Shown: positions 35,501-47,500 of the stretch, in pieces
Numbering within the stretch: the first letter of the stretch is position 1
How the letters are laid out: each line of letters begins with the position of its first letter
Assembly (NCBI GenBank): GCA_903813345.2
Contig: CAIIXF020000012.1
Coordinates: forward strand, 23,698,184-23,762,183
Source: Owenia fusiformis
Lineage: Eukaryota > Annelida > Polychaeta > Sabellida > Oweniidae
Direction: 5' to 3'
Length of the DNA: 64,000 nucleotides
Translations under genes and position numbers: made by a program
The notes under the pieces: model-generated
The model's input: only the letters and a program-made list of their open reading frames with translations
What the model was told of the DNA's origin: nothing
The model's database searches: none

Positions 35501-38500
35501 CAGGGAAACATTACTTCTGTCGTACCCGGGATGTTCATTAAGTACTGTTCGAATTGCAGAAAAATATGAAACAGCAGAAACGTCAGGCTTTTTATTCATC
35601 GATAATCATTGAAAGCCCTGTATTTAAAACCTCCCTCAGTTTTTTGGGCCAAACATGTACAATATGTTTTTCTTTGCACATATATAAAGTGCTAATAATT
35701 TAACAGCAACAAACATATCTATTTTGTTAACATTTGTTATGCAACAAGCAAGTAATTAACTTACAGCTACATGTAGCTACAGTATATGAGCATATGAAAC
35801 ATAATATATATTACCTCTTGGTTTATTGTGGTACCTAATACCACCGATGGCTTCAACTGCCTGTCTCTCTAACGTCTCATTATAACCGATCGCATCACCG
35901 AATTCCAATGCATTCATTGCTTCATAGTTCACCGTGGAGCTCTTGGAGATGTACTCATTCTGTTTGCAGGCATCGATCCTTGTATCTTCAAGCCGTTTAA
36001 TGCTTTGTCGTCCACCGTGCTCAAAGGTGCAATACGTACCAGTCTTACCTCGTACGTTCAGTAAAGTTACCTCTTCTTGAGATGGCATGGAATTCTCTAA
36101 AATAGAGTATCAGTTTACGAGCATTATTTCTCCAGCTAAATTAATCCGTCTTAGATTTCATTTGAACCAGTCGCAATAGACGTTAAATAAAAGTAACATA
36201 CAGGGTGTCCGGAAAATAAAGATACAAATGCTCTTATTTCAATAGATTTACCTGTTGTGAGATGAATTGCTACAAATTTAAGAATAACATTATCACAACT
36301 TATCTTGCAACTTTCATACCAGATAGTGTCAAAATGAAAAAGTTATGGTTGTTATGGTAACAGGACTCGGGGATATTTGGAGTAACGTCACAATTGCGTT
36401 TTATAATTCTTTTTCCTGCTCATATATTCATGGCACTACGTCATCTGTTCCTATTTTCACATCAAATTATGTACATAACAGCATAAGGATTAAAACTGAA
36501 ACGTTATTTGATCATTTCATATTACTGCTGTTATCCGGCATTATATATTTTCCACCATTATCTGAACATTCGTAGTGCATCCTGACCGGAGATTCAAAGG
36601 CCTGACAATTTAACCACTGATGTCCACCTCTCAGATTGCTGATAACATTGGCTTCCAGCTGAGTCTTAACGTATTCATTAATATAATGTAGAAGTCTAAC
36701 GAGACTTTATAAGGGGAATATCGGCCATTGTACAAAAAGGTTAATTGTCATGGCATTCAATTGCAAGATTTGTTTTCTTTACTTTTTGAATTGGTGCATT
36801 GTGGAGGACGAGGTACAATATTGACTTTCCTATTAATTCAGGGACCTTTTTTCTAAGTACTTATATAATATTTCTTTGATTATTCTGGTTAGTGACATAA
36901 CGCGTATAAATCATATCATTATACTAAAGAGTACACTGGCAACAATTATACAATATCAAAACATTGATAGAAAATACAATAATAAACACTCTTTCAAATG
37001 GTTATACTAGTATTTTAGCAATCTATCACATTTTAGCAATATTCTGGAGCTGCCCCGCATACGTCTCACCCCAGTAACCATGACAACCATAACTTAAACA
37101 CGTTTAGACAATTTGGGATGAAAGTTGGTAGATACATTGTCATAGTGTTCCTGTACAATCTGTAGCAATTTCATTTCAAAAAACCTAAATCTCTTAGAAT
37201 TAGAGTATTTGTATCTTTGCTTTTTGACACCCTGTATTTGTTGTACGTAAAAACGATAATACATAAAATTAAATTCATTACCTGTTACCCCATTGCGAAC
37301 ATTAAAAATGGCAGAGTAGCCAGCATCTTTTAGATTTTCTATATTGGAAGACCAAACCTGGCCAGCAATGAATATGTTCTTATACAAAGGTTTTGCCAGC
37401 CAATACTTTCGCCATCCGTTTCCCGTTGCTGGTATGTCAGGTATATGTGCGGCTTGTGTGGCATTCACTTCATCACTGCTATTTCCTGTTACTTGAGCAA
37501 CAATGTCAAGGAGAAGCGGAAAACCAGTGTACTCGAATCCTTGTTTCGATGCCATTTCGAAAAACGCATTTACATCCACTCTAGGTACAAATGAAGGGTC
37601 TATTCTCGTCTTGTTCGCAAGGTAAGAAAGCAAGAAAAACGTAGAGGTAAAAGCTGACCTACAATGTACCAAAATTGGTTTCGGGAAGCTATCTGCAATT
37701 CTTGTAAGGCTATGAACCGTATTTATGTCTTGCCACTGAGCCCAGTCTAACGGCCTTGCTATACCATATGGTACACCAGCTAATCGTTCCGATATATCTT
37801 TAGCATCTAACGTCGTCGGGAAATACTCATCACCCCTCTGAACTGCTGTTGTAAAATTCACTACTGCTATGATTGATTTGAAGCCAGCCTCATGAGCATA
37901 TTTGATCATTCTGCTTGACAATCTTCCTGCCGTGTAGTAGTTCTCTGTTATACGCTTTGTCCACCATATTCTCTTATCATATTTGTCAGCTTCAAATTCG
38001 ATGTCTCCACCTAGTGTTTAAGATATATCATAAAGCATTTCTTTGACTTCATTAAACAGCAAACATAACTGGGATACGACCTCTATGGGTTCTTATAATT
38101 TTCTGATATTTGAATTTCCCGCTATCAACAATGTGGATTGTCATGGACGTTATTTAAGGATTTAAGTCCTGGACTCATTGTGTTGTTTTTAAATCTTTGC
38201 ATTACCGCCCAGAGGGAATGCAATGTTTAGGAAACAACGCCTGAGTGGAATGAATCAGCCCCAATGCATCAAGTCTTAAATTCTTTTCACACATTGCAAA
38301 ATATTTTTTCGAAATCACCTAAAAGATACGAAATCACTAAAAGAACATGTTTTCAATGGCTTTTTGCCATAGTCAAGTTGGCAAAGCATCGATTTCAATA
38401 TGTAGGGTCAAGTTTAACATTGACAACCATTCAAAAATGACCTTGGATGCGGTGATTGGTCATATAATGCAATGCAGTTATATGAGCAACTTTGTTCGGA

Positions 38501-38869
38501 TTTGCTGGAATCGGACACACCTTGCCTAGCAATGTGTGAAAAATACTTTAAATTTCTTTAGGGCCCTAACGTACCTGCATGACATCTTGGGTTCTCACCA
38601 CAAGCACACGTGCTCAAAGATTCGACCTTCTCACTCAGCTTGCAATTGGAGTCCATTATATTTGCTTTCATCGACGTTTTCATGTCTTTCAGTTCTGACA
38701 TCAACTTTTCGTTCTCCGATTTTAAACCAACGATCTCATTATGCATTTCGTTGGCTTTATTATTTCCATCCTCGATTAAATTCTTCAGTGTTTCGAAATC
38801 GTTTGCCTGTTTAGTAAATGGTAGCAAGGTGATTGTAAAAAGAGTCGCTAATATCAACGAGCGGCACAT
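32546..38869 (-). CDS. gene B: secreted coiled-coil protein with two DUF442/BLH phosphatase-like domains (chimeric)
   Basis: Exons: 38575-38869, 37282-38010, 35815-36096, 33350-33427, 32546-32676. All introns are GT-AG and phase 1; the open frame gives 504 residues. The start chosen is the ATG at 38869, aligned with gene A. The layout matches gene A: signal peptide, coiled coil rich in E/K, domain 1 with LVHCRSAFTST, domain 2 with IFIAGQVWSSN and, in exon 4, LFHCGSGNRA (C455). Domain 2 has the complete C-x4-R loop; domain 1 has Cys but Ala and Thr where Gly and Arg are expected. The first part of exon 2, exon 1 and intron 1 match gene A almost exactly, whereas the rest of exon 2, intron 2 (with a transposon) and the 3' exons match gene C. 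Domain 2 may be catalytic or ligand-binding; nothing here identifies a substrate. Confidence 0.8.
33613..33790. repeat. palindromic element in gene B intron 3
   Basis: GGTGTTATATCGACGAATAC and GCTAGGCACAAA on the left are mirrored by TTTGTGCCTAGC and the matching ATAACACC segment on the right. The corresponding gene C site (about 43320-43425) keeps the left arm only, so the right arm was deleted there. Confidence 0.7.
34785..35145. repeat. 44-bp minisatellite in gene B intron 3, about 8 units
   Basis: The unit contains CTTTTGGTGCTTCATTTCAT and GTGCCTTGAACTATTGTTG. I count eight GTGCCTT-type units. The unit length is not a multiple of three, and the frames across it are accidental. Confidence 0.9.
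36199..37236. mobile_element. TA-flanked MITE in gene B intron 2
   Basis: It starts TACAGGGTGTCCGGAAAAT and ends with CAAAAAGCAAAGATAC-type sequence mirrored before GACACCCTGTA. Inverted ends extend about 40 bp (AAAGATACAAATGCTC against its mirror). No transposase frame is present. The right end lies about 45 bp from the exon 2 donor. The same insertion is in gene C intron 2 but absent from the 190-bp intron 2 of gene A. Confidence 0.8.
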
Positions 38870-39376
38870 CTTCACCGTTGAAGGGTAAAATTAGATATGA
38901 CTTAGATATAATATGTGTATGCTCATTGGTATTTGTGTGTTATATCAATGAATGAATTAAATGTATATCAATTATAATAAATGAATAAATAAATAAACTA
39001 ACTACATAATATTTATTAGGTTTTCATTGCAAATAATATATCATCTTATTGGAATGTAAATGCTGAAGTAGTGATTTACACTAAATAAAGTATTATGATT
39101 AAAGATATATTATCGTATAACCAATGACGTATGATTTACATTAAGTAGCAAGGGGGAGGGGCATTTGGACCCCCCTCCTCTGCGATTTTTTAATTACTTG
39201 TCTGATTTCAATATTGTAAAACTTATTCAATTACCTCTTCAGAAAAGTCGTTTTTTAAAAAATAGGTCAACAAAGGTCAATAATCTAATGGAGCTAAGGT
39301 TATGGTAAAACGTTTTCCAGAACTGAATTTTTTCATCATTGATAGCAGGTATCGCGAAATCCTATTGAGATCAATG

Positions 39377-40467
39377 TACACTCCCCTCCGTAAGTTTGGC
39401 AATTTTTGTAGATTTCTGTGTGATCAACATTTCAAACTGGAACAATACGTTTTCCTATATAACTAAATCGGTAATACATGTGTATATTGTGTAGTCATGA
39501 TTTTTTGGCAATATGTTCGTATGCTGCCAAAAGCCGGACATCATTTGCCCATTCCAATCGTCGTTGTCGTATGAGGGGAGAAGTAATAGGCTAATATAAT
39601 GCTTGGCTATACGACCATACAGACCTCTGTTATATAACTTAAAATAATAAAGGCATTTTATGGAGCATAAAACTCTGAAACAAAACCAGCATCGTAGGCA
39701 AAAATTCGTAATAATTGTGTAAAATCGATGAATATTTTCGAGAAGTTCGTCAAAATCAAAGCACAAAAAAAGAAAAGTGACAATATCGCACCTTCTCCTG
39801 ATAGTAGACTAGCTTGCACGCACATATGTTAAAGTTCATCTGCCAGAAAGTTTTCGGCCTTAGGACTGTTGTCTTACATTCTAGCCGGGTATGATGTACA
39901 AATGCCTTCCAGAGCGGGATGGGTCCCTGTTTTACCATGTATTTCGGAATCGTGTAATGGTTTTTGATAGTTCGTCCTTGTAGCGGTTCAGTCAGTATTA
40001 GACCAATATATCGCACAACCAACCCTCATTGTGGAGAAAAATAACGGTGGCCCGTTCTTCACGAGTTAGCTGGCGTGTAGACCCCATAAGAAATGAGCGA
40101 AATGTCAACGCATGTTTCATGGATCATAGGTATATCAAACGAGTAAACAAATCACGTATATGTTTTAAATAATTGTTAAGAAAGCATTTCAACAATAAAG
40201 ATTCAAATGATATAACTCATCAAACCGGTATTCTATTTTAAAAAGGGCACTTCCAATATGTGACCAAATCATGTACCCCGTCATAGCGACCGAAATAAAT
40301 CAAACAACTGCAGGAATGCATTCAATTATTGTAGGTAATAAAGTTTACTATATAAACCACACACCCATCTTAACGAAAATCTCATTAAAGATTGTTTTTG
40401 GAAAAAATACTGATTTGATTCTTCAGCAGTGTGGAAATTGTTTGATAAACTTATGGAGGGGAGTGTA
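39377..40467 (-). mobile_element. Tc1/mariner-like element, copy 2 (duplicated with the spacer)
   Basis: Identical structure to 30418-31508, including the helix-turn-helix-like frame on the minus strand near 40020-39756. It was copied as part of the segmental duplication, so the two copies are not independent transpositions. Confidence 0.7.
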
Positions 40468-41530
40468 ACGTAGAATTGAACAGTCAGCAATTACAAGTTC
40501 AACTTGTTTTCGTCTTTAGCATTCTCATTTCAAGATATACAAAAAGGCCAAGTAGTGATTTAGTATGCAGATGTATGAATGTATGACCTGGTATTGTTCC
40601 AATATAATTTCAGTCCATAATGTTGCCTAGCAACCACCTAGCAACGGCAAAAACATCGGATTAGTGAAATTGAAAAGTTAGGGGTAGGGGAGAATAAAAA
40701 AATTATATCTAAAATTGGGAAATTGGCATGGTATCATCATAATTCTATTACTACAGGCCTAGGTAGTATAGACATTCAGAAATATGCAAAAAATCGAAGA
40801 TAACGCGATTGGTAAATACTTGGCGATTTACTGTTTTTTTTACCTTCATAAACTCATAATATAGTCAATAGTGGCTCGATGTCCATGAAATAAAGCATAT
40901 TTGAAAGAGAATTCAATATGCTAAATTATTATCTATCAAACAGAGCAATTATCATTCTTTGAATTTTCTAGAGTATTAGAAGGTAAGAATCAATATTTTA
41001 TGAATTTCAATTTTATTGATCAAGTTCCAACTATCATAAATTTGCCCCCAGTCCCCAATCACCTAGGTTTTTACGCAAAACGTGTCTTATATTTGGCTCA
41101 AGCTAAAAAAAAATTGGGGGACGCAAAAGAAATTTGCAAAAGTACTCTTGAAAAAATTTAGCAGACATTACTAGATTAGGGTTAAACAATCTTAATAGGC
41201 AAGCCATCTGTAGAACTCGCTTACGCATAAAACGGAAAGAACGCATAGACAAGACTTTTAAGACAAGTTGGACGGTTAGCCCAAAATAAAATGGCCACCT
41301 AACAAACATAACCAAGTATACACCCTTATGCAAAGGGGCATCCCTGAAAATTTCAGAATTGATCCATGAAATTGTTTTGCTGAAAACGTGTAGACAAGAC
41401 TTTCAACACAAATATTAAGGACGAAAAATCCAAAATGAAACAAAACACACTTTGTCTTAAATCATTTTCTATTACTTCTTTAATTTCAAATTAATCAACT
41501 GTACTAGTCTACAGTATATTTCATTTAATT

Positions 41531-44500
41531 TTAAGGGTAGATTTCGTTTATTTGTTTCAGTCGTTCAGCAGATAAAGGATATCCCAACTCCATGGCACGT
41601 TGAACTGCCCATGCTTCTGTCAGATTCCATATTTCCATTGCAGTAGCTAGAGCATTTCTAACTGTAAAACAATATTTACAAACTACATTTAACTTTTTAC
41701 ATCGCAAAGAATGAAATACTTGCTTGAGTCCGTCCAGGTGAGCTTTTAAATATATGACCAATATGCATCGAATTTGAGGTGCTGTTAGATCAACTGATGT
41801 TTTAAACAAATGATACACAGCGGATTTATGACTACCTCAGATTTGAAGCTTATTGTTTATATATTTACAAAGTTATTAGGGGAGACGCAGGTTAAAATTT
41901 ATATTTCAGTTGAACAGAAAGCCCAACATAATCATGAGCTACACATTTAAGCTCAGTGACATTACAGAGCTCGTAAATAGGTTGTAAATGTAAATATAAA
42001 AAAATTGCATGCAACATCTTTTATCGTATTTGCATTTTTTCTTTTGATAGCAATTTCATACATTAGTAGGCCTAAACAAAAATCATTCAATTTATTACTC
42101 ATATATTATTTGTCATATGTTATATTTATATGTCAATTGATATGATATACGTATAAAAAACAAACTTATAAGTTTTGAAACAGTATCCGTTCCTTACATG
42201 CACATGATATAAACCATCAATCGAGAATCGGGCACAGGTAGTAAGGCTATACTCGTAGTAGTTTAAAGGTTGAATAAATAGTGCAGAGACGTATTCAACG
42301 ATCATGGTCCTGGTGTCAAAATACATCGAATTTTGAATATTTCATCAAGGCTAACATCTATTTTCATTAGCTACAAAGAAAACCCCCGAACGTACCTAAT
42401 TTCTGCCGATATTCACAATCACTGGCATCCTAAATCCCCGGGAATCTTCTCCCGACATCGACAGAAAAAATGCTCACGTACCTTTTAATGATTTCCCGGT
42501 TATATTGTCATTGGATTCCAGCCCCGTTTTCACCTAACATTCTGTCCAACATTCTGTTTCCTTTATACCATGCGCGTGTCAAGAAGACCTTGAATATGGG
42601 CAGATTTGAGGTGTTTTTAGTCTTAGATTTTTTTGATTTTTCTTCGTCAGTGGATCAGATTAACTGCAAGAGTCGCCGGTAATAGACCGTCAACGGCATA
42701 CCGTGCATACGGTTATATCAGACAACCGCGGTTATACTGTAACATGCGGTCTTACCTATCTCAGCTGCAGCAAGAATTTTAAATGGCGGAGATTTAGAAA
42801 TGTTTCAAAAAACAAATTGCGGGACGTCCAACCTTTCAATTGTTTATTTAGAAGTCTATTTGCAAGTCTGATTGGTGGTATTCGTCGACAAGTGCATATA
42901 TTTTAAGAAAATAGGTATGGCGAAGAAGACATTGGGCCAAACGTTGCACTAATAGCTCGGGAAAGGTAAAATGACTCCCAAATTTCTTCTATAGTCTTTA
43001 TTCAACCTTTAATGTTATGAGACATCACCCTCTTTACTACTTACTTGCTCTGTTGCCACTGCCACAGTGAAACAATACAGGTCCTCTGTTCGCCTTCTGA
43101 GTGATTTTCTTCATGAGTGGGGCTAAAAAGGAAAAATAAGTATATTCATACTTGAGCCAGAGGCAAAGGTCGATAGATTAGTTATAGATAGTTATTTTTA
43201 AATAAAGATGGCATGGTAATCGATGTGTTTATTTATAAATATTCTCTTAGGGAAGATAATACTGCATTCTGTTGGTGCTGCCATCTTTATATCGGCCCAG
43301 AACCTATGACTTGAGCTAAGAAATATAGACTTCAGAGCAGGTGTTATATCGACGAATACAGACCGCTGGGCTATGCACAAACGTCTTCTGTACCCCAAAA
43401 GACTGTAGCAAGGGATTACCAACTCGTATTACCAGGGGTATTGTTCGGAATGTAACCCGTGTGAAATATTGACTTTGTTCACAGTTTAAAGAAGGCGTGG
43501 ATCCAGGATATCCCATTCAAGACAAGTAGTTATGCATGAATATTCTTTTTTATGATATAGTATATAATACAGAAAACATTATTTCTGACCACCAACACAC
43601 TGGTTGGTCATATCGCTCGCGAAATTTCTAGATGATGAGATAGGCTCGTCTTATACTGGAGGTTGTCTTAATAACTGAATTTGGATGGACAAAAACTATT
43701 TCATTCTCATTCAAAATCCTCATGAAAAATATTTATAAAATCTTTATTTGATATCGTTTGATATCCGATAAGAATTCATAATACTTATTTATGGGGGCAT
43801 GCATATTTAATATTTAATTTTAGTCCCGTCTTATTTATCTGTTTATGAACAGGTTCTTATTAGCTTCTAGGTTGTTTGCAATTGTCTACCGTATAAAGTG
43901 AATATTTGCACATATTTCTATATCAGTCTTGGCTATAAGTAAATAGGCAAACCTATTGATGTAAACAAATAATTTGTAATGAAATCATGTAGGTTTTCAT
44001 GCCATACGACCAGTATGACTTTATAAATTATTTGTCGCATTGTTAGGTATGCACCAAAGTTCCTGTAATTGTCAATATGGATCAGCTAAAGTAGTTAAAG
44101 GTCCAAGTGCTTTCGGTGTCGATCCCTTGTTCAGGATGTACACCTTTATGTAATTTGCATTTGTCTATATGAATACGGAATATAAAGAGCTTTTTAGTAA
44201 AGAGAGTGTGTGTTAACATAGCATTAGAAATACAACCAAGTTTTTTTGGAACACAAACAGAGTGCCTAACTGTTGCAACTGTTGCCTAACCGGTGCACTC
44301 TTGGACCTTTATTTTGTGTGCCTTGAATTATTTTTGGTGCACTTTTGATGCTTCATCTCATGTGCCTTGTTCTATTGTTGATGTACTTTTGGTTCTTCAT
44401 TTAATGTGCCTTGAACTATTGTTGGAGTACTTTTGGTGCTTCACTTCATGTGCCTTGAACTATTGTTGATGTACTTTTGGTGCTTCACTTCATGTGCCTT

Positions 44501-47500
44501 GAACAATTGTTGATGTACTTTTGGTGCTTCACTTCATGTGCCTTGAACAATTGTTGATGTACTTTTGGTGCTTCACTTCATGTGCCTTGAACTATTGTTG
44601 GTGTACTTTTAGTGCTTCACTTCATGTGCATTGAACTATTGTTGGTGTACTTTTAGTGCTTCACTTCATGTGCCTTGAACAATTGTTGATGTACTTTTGG
44701 TGCTTCACTTCATGTGCCTTGAACTATTGTTGGTGTACTTTTAGTGCTTCATTTCACGTGCCTTGAACTATTGTAGGTGTACTTTTGGTGCTTCACTACA
44801 TGTGCCTTGAACTATTGTTGGTGTACTTTTAGTGCTTCATTTCATGTGCCTTGAACTATTGTAGATGTACTTTTGGTGCTTCATTTCATGCGCCTTGAAC
44901 TATTGTTGGTTCACTTTTGGTGCTTCGCTTTATGTGCCTTGATTTATTGCTGGTCCACTTTTGGTGCTTTATTTTATGCGCCTTGGTGCACTCTTTGCGC
45001 TTCATTTTGTGTTTTCCGAACCTCAAATGTCTGATGTGACCTGTCGTTAAAACGTGACCCTTGAAGGTTTTAATGTGTCAAAATGACAACAATAAATTAG
45101 ATTATGTTTACAAATATTTTATAATTTTTGTTATGTTTGAATGTATATTTAATCTAACATTAAATATTAGCAGTATATGATTAATCGCTAGTTAATGGCA
45201 AAAATAAAATAGCTATACGCAAAAAAATGTGACTGCGCTACAGCTTGCCGGCCTTGACAAGTATTGAGCTTATGTAATTGTACATTCAGTGTTATGAATA
45301 AATACAAAAAAAACTAAAGAGGTCTTTGTGATATGGAGACAATTGTAATCAATTTTGCACAGGGAAAAATTACTTTTGTCGTACCCGGGATGTTCAACAA
45401 GTACTGTTCGAATTGCAGAAAAATATGAAACAGTAGAAACGTCAGGCTTTTTATTCATCGGTAATCATTGAAAGCCTTGTAATTAAAACCTCCCTCGGTT
45501 TTTTTGGCCAAACATGTACAATATGTTTTTCTTGCACATATATAAAGTGCTAATAAATTAACAGCCAACAAACATACCTATTTTGTTATCATTTGTTGTG
45601 CAAAAAGCAAGTAACTTACAGCTAGCTATATGAGAATATGAAACATAATATATATTACCTCTTGGTTTATACCACCAATCAATGGCTTCAACTGCCTGTC
45701 TCTCTAACGTCTCATTATAACCGATCGCATCACAGAATTCCAATGCATTCATTGCTTCATAGTTCACCATGGAACTCTTGGAGATGTACTCATTCTGTTT
45801 GCAAGCATCGATCCTCGTATCTTCAAGCCGTTTAACGCTTTGACGTCCACCGTGCTCAAATGTGCAGTACGTACCTGTCTTGCCTCGTATGTTCAGCAAT
45901 GTTACCTCTTCTTGGGATGGCTTGGAATTCTCTAAAATAGAGTATCAGTTAACGAGCATTATTTCTCCAGTCTTGGAGCTAAGTTAATCTTAGATTTCAT
46001 TTGAACCAGTCGCAATATACGTTTAATACAAAAGTAGCATACAGGTTGTCAGGAAAGTAAAGATACAAATGCTCTTATTTCAATTTTACCTGTTGTGAGA
46101 TGAATTGCTACAAAAAGAATGACATTATTACAACTTATCCTGCAACTTTCAAACCATATAGTGTCAAAATGAAAAAGTTATGATTGTTATGGTAACAGAA
46201 CTCGGGGGTATCTGTTCCTATTATGCATCAAATTATGTACATATAACAGCATAAGGATTGGTACTGAAACATTATTTGATCATTTCATATTACTGCTGTC
46301 ATCCAGTATTATATATTTTCCACCATTTTTCGAACTTTCGTGGTGCATCCTGACCGGATATTCAAAGGCCTGTCAATTTAACCGCTGCTGTCCACCTCTC
46401 AGATTGCTGATAACATTGGCTTCCAGCCGTGTCTTTCACGTATTCATTAATAGAATGTAGAAGCCTATCGAGACTTTATCAGGAGAATATCGGCCATTGT
46501 ACAAAAAGGTTAATTGTCATGAAATTTAATGGTAAGATTTGTTTTCTTTGCTTTTTGAATTGGTGCATTGTGGGGGACGAGGTGCAATATTGACTTTCCT
46601 ATTGATTCAGGGACCTTTTTTCTAAGTACTTTGTATAATATTTCTTTGATTATACTGGTTAGTGACATTACGCGTATCAATGCTATCATTATACTAAAGA
46701 GAAAACTGGCAATAATAATACAATATTAAAACATTGATAGAAAATACAATAATAAACACTCTTTCAAATGGTCATATTTTAGCAATCTATCACATTTTAG
46801 CAATATCCTGGAGCTGCCCCGCATACCTCTAACAACCGTAACCATGAAAACCATAACTTAAACACGTTTAGACAATATGGGATGAAAGTTGGTAGATATA
46901 CTGTCATAGTGTTCAATCTGTAGCAATTTCATTTCAAGAAACCTAAATCTCTTAGAATCAGAGTATTTGTATCTTTGCTTTTTGACACCCTGTATTTGTT
47001 GGCGAAATACATGAAAGTATAAAACAGTTACGAGACGAGTCCTTAAAAGCAGAATCCTGAAACGATAATACATAAAATTAAATTCATTACCTGTTACCCC
47101 ATTGCGAACATTAAAAATGGCAGAGTAGCCAGCATCTTTTAAATTTTGTATATTGGAAGACCAAACCTGGCCAGCAATGAATATATTCTTATACAAAGGT
47201 TTTGCCAGCCAATACTTTCGCCATCCGTTTCCCATTGGTATGTCAGGTATATGTGCAGCTTGTGCGGCATTCACTACAGTAATATGTTCTCCTGTTACTT
47301 GAGCCACTATGCCAAGCAGAGTAGGAAAACCAGAGTACTCAAATCCTTGTTTGGATGCCATTTCGAAAAACGCATTTACATCCACTCTAGGTTTAAATGA
47401 AGGGTCTATTCTCGTCTTGTTTGCAAGGTAAGAAAGCAAGAAAAACGTAGAGGAAAAAGCTGACCTACAATGTACCAAAATTGGTTTCGGGAAGCTATCT

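Larger units (their letters stand above)
28850..36100. repeat. tandem segmental duplication, copy 1
   Basis: This block runs from exon 2 of gene A through its exon 1, the intergenic spacer with a transposon, and gene B exons 5 to 3. It is repeated at about 37870-45930. Similarity is very high for the 5' half of gene A and its upstream spacer and lower (a few percent divergence) towards exon 3 and intron 2 of the B/C side. Differences include a 24-bp deletion in intron 1, an inserted element in copy 2 (42262-43012), a shortened palindrome and minisatellite expansion. Confidence 0.9.
37870..45930. repeat. tandem segmental duplication, copy 2
   Basis: Second copy of the unit above, running from gene B exon 2 through the B-C spacer to gene C exon 3. 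The duplicated spacer transposons at 30418-31508 and 39377-40467 have the same length (1,091 bp), which shows that the spacer was copied with the genes. Confidence 0.9.

Noticed and set aside
37094-37921. 275-codon open frame on the minus strand
   Set aside because: It is gene B exon 2 plus intron 2 sequence, including one end of the MITE; the exon ends at 37282.
34785-45010. possible CRISPR array
   Set aside because: Repeats are contiguous, with no unique spacers, and lie in introns of an animal gene.
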